NCBI GenBank assembly: GCA_903919145.1
Contig: CAIXGW010000357.1
Span: 52,402 to 116,401 of the forward strand
From: an uncultured Myxococcales bacterium
GTDB lineage: Bacteria; Myxococcota_A; UBA9042
Length of the DNA: 64,000 bases
Direction: 5' to 3'
In this document: piece after piece, positions 27,175 through 35,177 of the stretch
Layout: each line of letters begins with the position of its first letter
How positions within the stretch are numbered: position 1 is the first letter of the stretch
Program-made: the position numbers and the translations under genes
The notes under the pieces: generated by a model
Told to the model about the DNA's origin: nothing
Seen by the model: only the letters and a program-made list of their open reading frames with translations
The model's database searches: none

Positions 27175-29268
27175 ATGCGCAGAATCACCACGATGTCCAA
27201 AGCCTTTCTGACCATCGTGCTCACGGCGATGCTGAGTGCAGGCCCCCTGCCCGCCCGCTCAGCCCGCGCCGCCGAGCCAGTCAAAAAGCTGGCGCTGCTG
27301 GTGGGTATTGACCACTACGGCGCAAAGTTCACCAAAGATGTCGCGTTCAACGAGCAGTGGTCCAACCTGGACGGCACCGCCAACGACGTCAAGCTGCTGC
27401 GCGCTGAGCTGGAGCGTCGCGGCTTTGACGTGGTCACTTTGCTCAATGAGCAGGCTACCCACAAGGGCATCCTAGAGGCCTTTCACCAGCAGCTGGTAGA
27501 GAAGGCCGACAAGGGCTCAGTCCTGTTCTTTCACTACTCTGGCCACGGCCAACAGGTGCCCGATGACAACGGCCAGCCCGACGAGGCTGACGGCTATGAC
27601 GAATCGCTGGTTCCCTATGACAACCGCGGCACCAAAGACTACTCCAACCACATCCGCGACGACGCCCTGGGCTTGCTGCTAGCCGAAGCGGGCAAGAAGA
27701 CCGACAACATCGTGATCTCCTTGGACAGCTGCCACTCCGGCACGGCCACCCGCGGCGCGCCAAGCGACCCCAAGAAGCTGCGCACCCGCGGCAGCCGGCC
27801 GATGCACCCCCCATCCGAGCGCCGCGGCGACGCCCAAGACGGCAGCGGAGCTTGGATGCCCAGTGGCGAAGCCAAGGGCGCCGGCTACGTGTTCTTCTCG
27901 GCCGTGCGCGCCGACCAGGAGGCCAATGAGGACCGCGACCCGGTCTCTGGCGCGCCAATGGGAGCCTACACGATGCTGTTGGTCCAGGCGCTGGCAGAAG
28001 CGGGCCCCCGCTCGACCTACCGCGAGCTGCTGGAGCGGATTGGCGCCCAGATTGTGGTGAGGGTGTCGGACCAGAATCCCCAGGCGGAAGGTGATGTTGA
28101 CAAGCGGCTGTTCTCTGGCGAATGGGCCGCGCCGGCCAAGTACTTCCGGGTGCGCCCGCTCAATGACGCTGGCGAGCTGCCGATCGAGGCAGGGTCGCTG
28201 CACGGCCTGGTGCCCGGCTCAGAGCTGGAGGTCATGGCTATCGGCAGCCAGAAAGGCGACGAATTCAGCGCCCAGGCCCGCGTCAAGCTGGTGCGGGTAG
28301 AGCTCGGCATGGCCTACGGCGTCGATGTCCAGGACGGCAAGCGCCTGGATGCCAAGGTATTCAAGAATGGCGCCCAGGCCCGAGAGGTGCTGACCCAGGT
28401 ACAGCCGGCGCGGATCAAGGTGGCCGTGGGCGTTGAGCAGGCGCGGCTTGAGGCGGTGGTGGCCAAGCTACCGTTTGCCCAGGTGCTGCCGCAAAAAGCT
28501 GTCAGCGCGGCAGTGCCCACCTGGGACCTGCTGCTGACCAAAGATGAAGCGGGCGGCGTGGCCATCAAGAGGGCCGATGGCAGTGTCCTGCCGATTCCCC
28601 GCGGCAAGAACCAGCCGATGGCCGGCGCCGTAGCCCTGGACGACCCCAACCTCGACCTGCGGGTCAGCCAGGCCATCGAAGCGCAGTTTCGCCGCACTCG
28701 GCTGATGCAGCTCGACAACACCGACGAGAACAGCAAGCTCGACATCGACCTGCAGGTCCACCGCGTCGAGGCCGTGGTAGAGCGCCTGCCCACCGGCGGC
28801 ATGCGCCCCAAGATCACCGCCGACCTGGGCGTGCTGCCCCGCGACGGCAGCGGCCAGGTCAAAGCCGGCGGAATCATCCAGCTGCACGTCGAAAACAAGG
28901 GCACCAAGCCGTGCTTTTTCACGGTCCTGGAGATGTCGGCCGATGGCAACATCAGCGTGCTGTTCCCGCTGCCCAACGTGCCCGGAGACAACAAGCTGGC
29001 GGCCGGAGAGAAGCGCGCGCTGCCCTATCCCTACAAGATGACCCCGCCCTATGGCCTGGAGATCATCAAGGTCATCGCCAGCGAAGACGACATCGATTTT
29101 CGCGCGCTGGAGTTCAAGGTCCGCAGCGGCGAGACCCGCGGCGCCAAGTCGCCCCTGGAGCAGCTGATGGGCGAAGTGTTTAGCGTCAAGCGCGGCGAGC
29201 CCTTTGGCTATGCCCCTGAAAAGCTGTGGGGCACCGCGCTGATCCGCTTTGACGTGACCGCACAGTAG
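27175..29268 (+). CDS. Exported metacaspase-like peptidase C14 with DUF4384-type domain
   Basis: A 697-residue protein with an N-terminal signal peptide (1-33, cleavage near ARA-AE). The caspase p20-like domain (about 37-310) has the catalytic dyad: His124 in HYSGHG and Cys186 in DSCHSG. This group cleaves after Arg/Lys, unlike true caspases. The middle region is unassigned. The C-terminal part (about 550-690) with GGIIQLHVENKG, SVLFPLP and LEIIKVIASE resembles DUF4384, often joined to bacterial caspases and kinases. The export signal means it works in the periplasm or outside. The start may be ATG 27175 or 27193. It stands alone, 3' of a stress gene. Confidence 0.87.
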   Translation: MRRITTMSKAFLTIVLTAMLSAGPLPARSARAAEPVKKLALLVGIDHYGAKFTKDVAFNEQWSNLDGTANDVKLLRAELERRGFDVVTLLNEQATHKGILEAFHQQLVEKADKGSVLFFHYSGHGQQVPDDNGQPDEADGYDESLVPYDNRGTKDYSNHIRDDALGLLLAEAGKKTDNIVISLDSCHSGTATRGAPSDPKKLRTRGSRPMHPPSERRGDAQDGSGAWMPSGEAKGAGYVFFSAVRADQEANEDRDPVSGAPMGAYTMLLVQALAEAGPRSTYRELLERIGAQIVVRVSDQNPQAEGDVDKRLFSGEWAAPAKYFRVRPLNDAGELPIEAGSLHGLVPGSELEVMAIGSQKGDEFSAQARVKLVRVELGMAYGVDVQDGKRLDAKVFKNGAQAREVLTQVQPARIKVAVGVEQARLEAVVAKLPFAQVLPQKAVSAAVPTWDLLLTKDEAGGVAIKRADGSVLPIPRGKNQPMAGAVALDDPNLDLRVSQAIEAQFRRTRLMQLDNTDENSKLDIDLQVHRVEAVVERLPTGGMRPKITADLGVLPRDGSGQVKAGGIIQLHVENKGTKPCFFTVLEMSADGNISVLFPLPNVPGDNKLAAGEKRALPYPYKMTPPYGLEIIKVIASEDDIDFRALEFKVRSGETRGAKSPLEQLMGEVFSVKRGEPFGYAPEKLWGTALIRFDVTAQ

Positions 29269-29496
29269 AACGGCAAGAAGCGCCCAAGATCCGACCGCCC
29301 CTTGTAGAGGATCGCGACAGGCCCCGAACCGCGGCTCGCATGCCCTTGCCCGCAGGACCTAGGCAGCGCAGCCAACGCGGCCAAGCGCTTCTCGCCCACC
29401 GCGAGCCCACCGCCAAGCTTCTTCAGCATCGATGGGCGCGCTTGGATCGGTCAGTTGTCCAGCCGTTGCCCCGAGGTCCAGCCTCTGGCCAGAGCT

Positions 29497-32400
29497 CTAG
29501 AGCCCGTTGGTCATCTGCACCGTGTAGAAGGCACAGGAGTTGGGCGCGCCAGGCTGCCGGTAGACCCGCACGTAGTACTGAGCGGTCTGGCTGGCGCAGA
29601 TGTTCATGCCCGGAACGCCCGGCGCACTGGTGCACTTGCCCTCGCCGGCCTTCTCTGGCTGCGGCGAGGGCGCGTGGAGGCCCGCCACCGTGCCCTTCTT
29701 GGCGTCGGGGCCAGAGGGTTGCGCGCCGTAGAAGTTGGTGGACCAGGTGTGCTCAATGGTGGCCGTGCAGATCTGCTGGCTGCCCGCGCAGCCGCCGCGA
29801 AACACGTCTAGGACGAACAAGCCGTCTGGGTTGGACACCAGCTTGACGCGGACGTTGAAGGTGTCAGCGCTGGAATCGGCGTTGTCGACGGCGTTGAAGG
29901 TGAACCAATCGCTCTCTCCGGGCATGATGTTGCCAAAGCGGGTCGCAGACTGACCGTTGTCTGCCAGGTTGCCCAGGTTCTCTGCGCTGCCGCAGCTGGC
30001 GCCCATCAGGCCGTACTTGGAATCCGCTTGGCACTCGCAGCCGTTGGCGTACTGACCGTCTACGTTGAAGTTGGTGCCAGAGCACTGCAGATCGCAAACG
30101 CCGCTGCTGCAAACTGGCGAAGCGTTGGGAGCCTGGGCGCAAAGCTGCGATGCCGGCGCGTTGTCGGCCCCGGCGTCGCAATTGTCGTCTTTGCCGTTGC
30201 AGGTCTCTGCCTTGGAGGGGTAGATGGCCGGGTCGCTGTCATTGCAGTCGCCTTCCAGCAACACCTTGTAGGTGCCGTTGGGCGAGCACAGCAGCTGGCC
30301 GCCGCCGGTGCCGTAGCCATCGTTATCCGCATCAGCGAAGAACTTTTTGGCGGTGGACGCGTCGCTGTCGGTCTGGCCGTTGCAGTTGTCATCCAGGCCA
30401 TTGCACAGCTCGGTCACAGACGGGTTGATGCTCTTGTTGCCGTCATTGCAGTCGCCCGGCTGGGTGGTGCCGTAGCCTGGCAGCGGGCCGCACTGGCACT
30501 GGGTCTTGCTGAGCAGACCGTAGCCGTCCAGGTCGTTGTCCTGGTAGTAGGCCGTGCAGCCCAGCGCGTTGATGTCATCCACAACGCCGTTGCAGTTGGT
30601 GTCCTTGTTGTCGCACATTTCTTTGGCGGCGGGGTAAGCGGCCTTGTCCAGGTCGTTGCAGTCGCCACCTAGGGTGGTGGTGTACTGCCCCGCGGGCTTG
30701 CACAGGCACTGCGGCGATTGCTCCAGGTCGCCGTAGCCGTCTTTGTCGGCGTCAAGGTACAAGTTGGTGCAGCCTTTGGCGTTGGCCTCGTCGATCTGGC
30801 TGTTGCAGTTATCGTCGAAATTGTTGCAGATCTCCGCAGCCCCTGGGTAGACGGCAGCCAGGCTGTCATTGCAGTCGCCCTCTTTGATGGCCGACCACGG
30901 CTTGGCAGGAGCGCACAGGCACTTGGTGGCGCCGCTGACGCCAAAGCTGTCTCCGTCATTGTCAGACCAGTACTTGGCACAGCCGGTGGAGTCCTCTTCG
31001 TCGATCTGCGAGTTGCAGTTGTCATCAAGCCCGTTGCAGGACTCCGTTTGTCCGGCAAACACCTTGGGGTTCTTGTCGTCACAGTCTTTGGAGTTGTCTG
31101 AGGTGTATGGCGCGGTCTTGCCGCACATGCACGCCTTCTGCGCGGGATCACCGGCACCGTCGCCATCCAGGTCGGCGTAGAAGACGGTGCAGCCCTCAGC
31201 TCCCACTTCATCAGAAATGTTATTGCAATTGTTGTCGATGTTGTCGCAGATCTCTTTGCCCTTGGGGTTGACGGCCGCTTCCGTGTCATTGCAGTCGCCG
31301 GGGGTCGTGGCGGAATGGCCGGCATCCGCCTTGCACAAGCACGCGCTGTCGCTGGGGTTGCCGTAGTTGTCGCTGTCCAAGTCGGCGTAGTAGAGGTTGC
31401 AGCCCAGCGCCCCAATTTCGTCGGTCTTGGCGTCGCAGTCGTCATCCATGGAATTGCAGGCTTCGACCATGCCCGGATTGGCCTTGGGAGCCTGGTCGTC
31501 GCAATCGCCGTCTTTCTTGACCGTAAAGCTGGTATCGGGGGCGCACAGGCACTTGGCGACGCCGGCTCCGTAGCCGTCAGAGTCCTTGTCTTCCCAGAAC
31601 TTGACGCAGCCGGCGCTGTCTGGCTCATCTTGGGCAGAGTCGCAGTCGTCGTCTTTGCCGTTGCCACAGACTTCCGAAGCCGCCGGATTGGACTTGGGGT
31701 CATTGTCTACGCAGTCGCCAGGCTTGGTAGCCGTGTACGACCCTGCCGGTGCGCATAGGCACTTGGGGTCGTCTTTGCCGTAGCCGTCTTTGTCGCCGTC
31801 AAACCACAAGGCGCTGCAGCCCGTGGCGTTCTCTTCGGTGTCGGTCTGGCCGTTGCAGTCGTCATCGACCTGGTTGCCGCAAGCCTCCTTGGCCCCTGGA
31901 TAGGCGCCGGCCTGGTCGTCGGCGCAGTCGCCCAGGCCGTTGAAGCAGACCTTTGGCTTGCCCACGATGACGGCTTTGACCGCGCACCAGCCGTCGCCGT
32001 CGCTGTCACAGCCCTCGTCGATCTTGCCATCGCAGTCGTCGTCGATATCGTTGCAGACCTCGGCCGCGGTGGGCTTGACGGCCTTGTCGGCATCGCTGCA
32101 GTCGGTGGCGGTAGCGGCGGTGTAGGGCGCCAGGGCCGCGCAAAGGCACTGCTTTTTGCCATCGGAGCCTGGCGTGGCGCCAAAGCCGTCGCCGTCGCTG
32201 TCGAGCCAGTAGTCCTTGCAGCCGGCCGCGCCCTCTTCGTCGGTGCTGCCGTCGCAGTCCTGGTCGGTCTTGTCGCAGGTTTCCGCCGCCGGCGTCTGAG
32301 CAGAGCACGCGGTCAGGCCGGCAGGCATGCACTTGCGGGTGCCCTTGCACTCGCCATACTGGTTGGCACTGCTGCAAGAGGTCTGCAGGCCAGCGGCGAC

Positions 32401-33162
32401 GGCCTTGGGCGAGCACCCGCAATCACCCACAACGCGCACACACTGCTTGGCGGCGCCTTTGGTGCCCACGGCGTCTTTGCACTCGTAGTCCGCGGGGCAG
32501 TCCGCCTTGACGCTGCACGGCGCGCCGCAGAACCTGCCCTGGACACCGTAGTCGATGCACAGGCCGGCGCCGGCTTGGCTGCTGCACTCTGAGTCTTTTT
32601 CGCACGGCTGGCAGGCCAACAGCGCTTTGGGCAGGCAGGCAAACACCGGGTCGACGTCGCCCAGCTGCTCGCACTTCCAAGAGTCTGGGCAGCAGTCGGT
32701 GCACTGCGACGTGCAGACCTTGCCGTCTGGTCCTTCGATGCACAGACCGGAGTCGCAGTCGGCGGCTTTGGCGCACTTGGCGCCGGGCTGGCCGATCTGC
32801 GGATTGGCTTGAAAATTGCAGCTCTTTCCCCCAGAGGTGTCGGGAGCGGCGGTGCCGTCACCGGTTGTGCTGCCGTCGCCCGCTGAGACGTCGATGGGGG
32901 AGTCGCTGTCGGTCAGCACTTCTTGGGCAAGATCGGCGCCGCCAGCCGCATCGGTTTCGCCGCCACCGCCGCCGCCAAACAAGTCTGCCAATGCGCTGGC
33001 ATCGCTGGCTCCGGAGTCAGAACCGGCTGCCGGGGAGTCTTCGCCACACCCGGTCAAGGCAGCGGCGGCCAGCATCAGCACAGCGGCCAGTGACAAGCAC
33101 GCTTGGCCAACAGCCGCGGTGGCCCTGGCTTTGGAAAGCTGCTGCCGGAGAGGTGACTGCAT
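29497..33162 (-). CDS. MopE-like Asp/Cys-repeat lipoprotein
   Basis: A 1221-residue lipoprotein. The signal peptide ends at lipobox LTGCGED, then comes an acidic Ser/Gly/Ala linker, a Cys-rich segment (about 85-250), and about 11 tandem units of roughly 75 residues. Each unit has CNxxDDNCNxxxDE, a YWxDxDxDGxG calcium-loop-like stretch and CLCxxxxxYT. This is the putative metal-binding motif of MopE and many myxobacterial surface proteins (PF11617 from memory). The last 200 residues form a separate domain ending FYTVQMTNGL. It probably coats the cell or binds Ca/Cu outside it. ATG 33162 is chosen because the signal peptide starts there and GGAGTG is just upstream. Confidence 0.9.
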   Translation of the reverse strand: MQSPLRQQLSKARATAAVGQACLSLAAVLMLAAAALTGCGEDSPAAGSDSGASDASALADLFGGGGGGETDAAGGADLAQEVLTDSDSPIDVSAGDGSTTGDGTAAPDTSGGKSCNFQANPQIGQPGAKCAKAADCDSGLCIEGPDGKVCTSQCTDCCPDSWKCEQLGDVDPVFACLPKALLACQPCEKDSECSSQAGAGLCIDYGVQGRFCGAPCSVKADCPADYECKDAVGTKGAAKQCVRVVGDCGCSPKAVAAGLQTSCSSANQYGECKGTRKCMPAGLTACSAQTPAAETCDKTDQDCDGSTDEEGAAGCKDYWLDSDGDGFGATPGSDGKKQCLCAALAPYTAATATDCSDADKAVKPTAAEVCNDIDDDCDGKIDEGCDSDGDGWCAVKAVIVGKPKVCFNGLGDCADDQAGAYPGAKEACGNQVDDDCNGQTDTEENATGCSALWFDGDKDGYGKDDPKCLCAPAGSYTATKPGDCVDNDPKSNPAASEVCGNGKDDDCDSAQDEPDSAGCVKFWEDKDSDGYGAGVAKCLCAPDTSFTVKKDGDCDDQAPKANPGMVEACNSMDDDCDAKTDEIGALGCNLYYADLDSDNYGNPSDSACLCKADAGHSATTPGDCNDTEAAVNPKGKEICDNIDNNCNNISDEVGAEGCTVFYADLDGDGAGDPAQKACMCGKTAPYTSDNSKDCDDKNPKVFAGQTESCNGLDDNCNSQIDEEDSTGCAKYWSDNDGDSFGVSGATKCLCAPAKPWSAIKEGDCNDSLAAVYPGAAEICNNFDDNCNSQIDEANAKGCTNLYLDADKDGYGDLEQSPQCLCKPAGQYTTTLGGDCNDLDKAAYPAAKEMCDNKDTNCNGVVDDINALGCTAYYQDNDLDGYGLLSKTQCQCGPLPGYGTTQPGDCNDGNKSINPSVTELCNGLDDNCNGQTDSDASTAKKFFADADNDGYGTGGGQLLCSPNGTYKVLLEGDCNDSDPAIYPSKAETCNGKDDNCDAGADNAPASQLCAQAPNASPVCSSGVCDLQCSGTNFNVDGQYANGCECQADSKYGLMGASCGSAENLGNLADNGQSATRFGNIMPGESDWFTFNAVDNADSSADTFNVRVKLVSNPDGLFVLDVFRGGCAGSQQICTATIEHTWSTNFYGAQPSGPDAKKGTVAGLHAPSPQPEKAGEGKCTSAPGVPGMNICASQTAQYYVRVYRQPGAPNSCAFYTVQMTNGL

Positions 33163-33241
33163 GGGCACTCCAAAGTGGTTGGACGGCCAAGAAGCGGGGC
33201 AGTGATTCCACAGCGCGGCTCTTGCGGCACACAAACGCTCT

Positions 33242-33272
33242 ACTATAGCAGTTTTCGTGCAACCGGGTGCAA
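33242..33272 (-). promoter_or_regulatory. Candidate promoter for the MopE-like gene
   Basis: On the minus strand an extended -10, TGCTATAGT (33250-33242), lies 80 bases before the start. TTGCAC occurs twice upstream (33272-33267 and 33262-33257); the first gives a 19-base spacer, slightly long. The repeated TTGCAC may itself be a binding site. Confidence 0.4.
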
Positions 33273-33324
33273 GCTGCCCGTCACAGCCAAACGCGCGGTG
33301 GGCGCCGCCAAGCGATTCAGCTAT

Positions 33325-33954
33325 CTACCTGGCTTTCTTGCTCTTATGCACGTTCTTGCCGGCGGCGCCGCTGGCTGGGGCCGCGTGGGCTGCGTCTCCT
33401 GCTGGCGCGAGCTCGGCTGGGCTGGCGGGGCCCGTGGCGGCGGCCCCTGGCGCCGGCTCCGGTTGGATCGCTGGGTCGGTCTCAGCCGGCTCTGGACCCA
33501 GGTGCAGCACGCGCAAGATGCCGTCGCGCCCCTGCTCTACCCGCGTCTGCAGCTTCATGCCCTTGGGCCGGATGTTGAGCCACAAGACCAAGACCGCCAG
33601 GGGCAGCAGCAACCCTGCCAGAATCCAAGCGCCCATCGCCGCCGGCTTGGGGCGGCGCGGCAGAGGCTGCAGTGGATCCATCACCGTGCTGACGGGCCGG
33701 GGCAACGTGCGGCTGGGCCGCTGCGAAGAAAGGCTGGGCGAGGGCGGCAGAACCTGCGCGGGCGGTTCCTGTGGCAAAGCCTGGGCAGGCGTCGGCGATG
33801 GCGGCCTCTGAGGCGCGCCAGAGGCGCCAGGCCTGGCCGGCGCTGGCCCTGCGTCGACAGGCACATAAAGGCCACTAAAATTGCCAACCTGCCCGTGCAC
33901 GGGGCATTCGTCCTCTTGGCGGGCATGGCCACACTGGGGGCAAAAAATCGCCAA
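33325..33954 (-). CDS. Zinc-ribbon membrane protein with Pro-rich linker
   Basis: A 209-residue protein of unknown function. The N-terminus has a short zinc-binding cluster (CPQC at 5-8, then Cys17 and His20). A Pro/Ser/Ala-rich linker spans about 33-100, one transmembrane helix about 107-128 (ILAGLLLPLAVLVLWL), and an Ala/Pro-rich, finally basic tail. By charge the ribbon should be cytosolic. This layout is common in myxobacterial unknowns and may be a membrane-tethered sensor. It is upstream of and co-oriented with the MopE-like gene, with a 162-base gap. Confidence 0.72.
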   Translation of the reverse strand: MAIFCPQCGHARQEDECPVHGQVGNFSGLYVPVDAGPAPARPGASGAPQRPPSPTPAQALPQEPPAQVLPPSPSLSSQRPSRTLPRPVSTVMDPLQPLPRRPKPAAMGAWILAGLLLPLAVLVLWLNIRPKGMKLQTRVEQGRDGILRVLHLGPEPAETDPAIQPEPAPGAAATGPASPAELAPAGDAAHAAPASGAAGKNVHKSKKAR

Positions 33955-34261
33955 AGTGCTCTACTCCCTCTGAACCAGGGACCCAGAGAGCCGGTCCGGA
34001 TGGTCCCCAGCCTGCTCCCCGCCCTTGTGCGTTTATCCAATCGGGCAAGGACTATTGGAGGTGACTCCGCTACTTCGCCCAGCTGACCGCTCGCAAGACC
34101 AGCGCCTTGGACGGCCTGAAGGCTGCCCTCAGTCAATCTAATAGTTTTATACAGTTGCCCGTAGACGGCTGCATTTTTCCGCCCTGATCCTAGCGCTGCA
34201 GGAGGCCGTATCCTAGCCTAATTGACTGTGGCAAGCGAGCCCTCACACAGGTCATGGCCCA
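33955..34261. other. Divergent intergenic region with AT-rich patch
   Basis: A gap of 307 bases between the zinc-ribbon protein and the rhodanese gene. It holds an unusually AT-rich stretch (about 34134-34158, containing TAGTTTTATACAG) that could serve as a -10 region in either direction, and TTGACT at 34222. I see no matching partner at 17 bases, and no gene or repeat. Confidence 0.45.
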
Positions 34262-34672
34262 ATGGACCCTTGGATCCTTCTAATCATTGCTGGGATTGCC
34301 GCTGCGGTGGTGCTGCCAATGCGGCTGAGCCGTGTCGATCCGCGCCGGGCCCAGGAGCTGGCTTTGGGCGGCGCCGTGCTGATCGATGTGCGCAGCCCTG
34401 CGGAGTATGCGGCGGCTCACCTGCCAGGCGCCCTGTTGCTGCCCTTGCGCCAGCTGAGCGGCAAGAACCTGGCTTCCCTTGATCGCAGTCAGGCGCTGAT
34501 CGTCTACTGTACCAGTGGAGCCCGCAGCGCCTTGGCGGCCCGCTCTCTCAGGCGGGCGGGGTACTCTAAGGTCTTTGATCTGGGCAGTATTTCGCGGTGG
34601 CCCGCCGCCGAGCGCCACGCCGAGCTGACGGCCGCCCCGCCGCAAGAAGCCATCGACCCAACCCTTCACTGA
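34262..34672 (+). CDS. Membrane-anchored rhodanese-like protein
   Basis: A 136-residue protein with one N-terminal membrane helix (4-20) and a rhodanese domain (about 24-125). VLIDVRSPAEYAAAHLPGA is the standard opening, and the active-site loop is CTSGARS with Cys83, so it should carry a persulfide and transfer sulfur. Whether the domain faces the cytoplasm or the periplasm is unclear; the Arg just after the helix favours the cytoplasm. It is a single gene. Confidence 0.87.
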   Translation: MDPWILLIIAGIAAAVVLPMRLSRVDPRRAQELALGGAVLIDVRSPAEYAAAHLPGALLLPLRQLSGKNLASLDRSQALIVYCTSGARSALAARSLRRAGYSKVFDLGSISRWPAAERHAELTAAPPQEAIDPTLH

Positions 34673-34728
34673 CCGCGACGGCCAGCCACTGCCGCACCCG
34701 TGGCAGGCAGGTGCCCTTGGGGCTCTGG

Positions 34729-35112
34729 TCAGTTCAGCGATGCGGGGTCCACCAGGGCAAACTCGGCAATGGCGACGTCAAACGCTTCGCCCGACTCCTG
34801 CATCATCTGGTAGGTGCCCTTCATCGAGCCAAACGGCGTGTCCAGCGGGCAGCCCGAGACATACTGAAAGGCCTCGCCCGGCCGAAGCGTTGGCTGATGG
34901 CCCACCACACCGGGGCCGCGCACATGCTCGATGCGGCCGTTGGCATTGCTGATCTCCCAAAATCGGCTGACCAGCTGGACCGTCTCCTCGCTGTGGTTGC
35001 TGATCGTGATTTGGTACGCAAACACCCACTGCCCGGGCGAAGACTGCTCGGGCAGGAACTGACTGTGGACATCGACGTGGATGCCGCGCGTAATTGCCGA
35101 AGAGTTACCCAT
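34729..35112 (-). CDS. apaG: ApaG domain protein
   Basis: A 127-residue protein made of one ApaG (DUF525) fibronectin-like domain. The core blocks VFAYQITISNHS, SRFWEISNANG and GVVGHQPTLRPGEAFQYVSG are clear, as is the later GSMKGTYQM. ATG 35112 is chosen because family members open about 20 residues before VFAYQI. Free-standing ApaG is linked to ApaH (diadenosine tetraphosphate metabolism) in gammaproteobacteria; no apaH is here. The kinase gene upstream is co-oriented and ends 66 bases away. Confidence 0.92.
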   Translation of the reverse strand: MGNSSAITRGIHVDVHSQFLPEQSSPGQWVFAYQITISNHSEETVQLVSRFWEISNANGRIEHVRGPGVVGHQPTLRPGEAFQYVSGCPLDTPFGSMKGTYQMMQESGEAFDVAIAEFALVDPASLN

Positions 35113-35177
35113 CAGAGGACCACCGCGAGAGGCTGGCCGGTGCGCAAGCTGGCTTGCGGGCTGCAAGTTCAGCGCAC

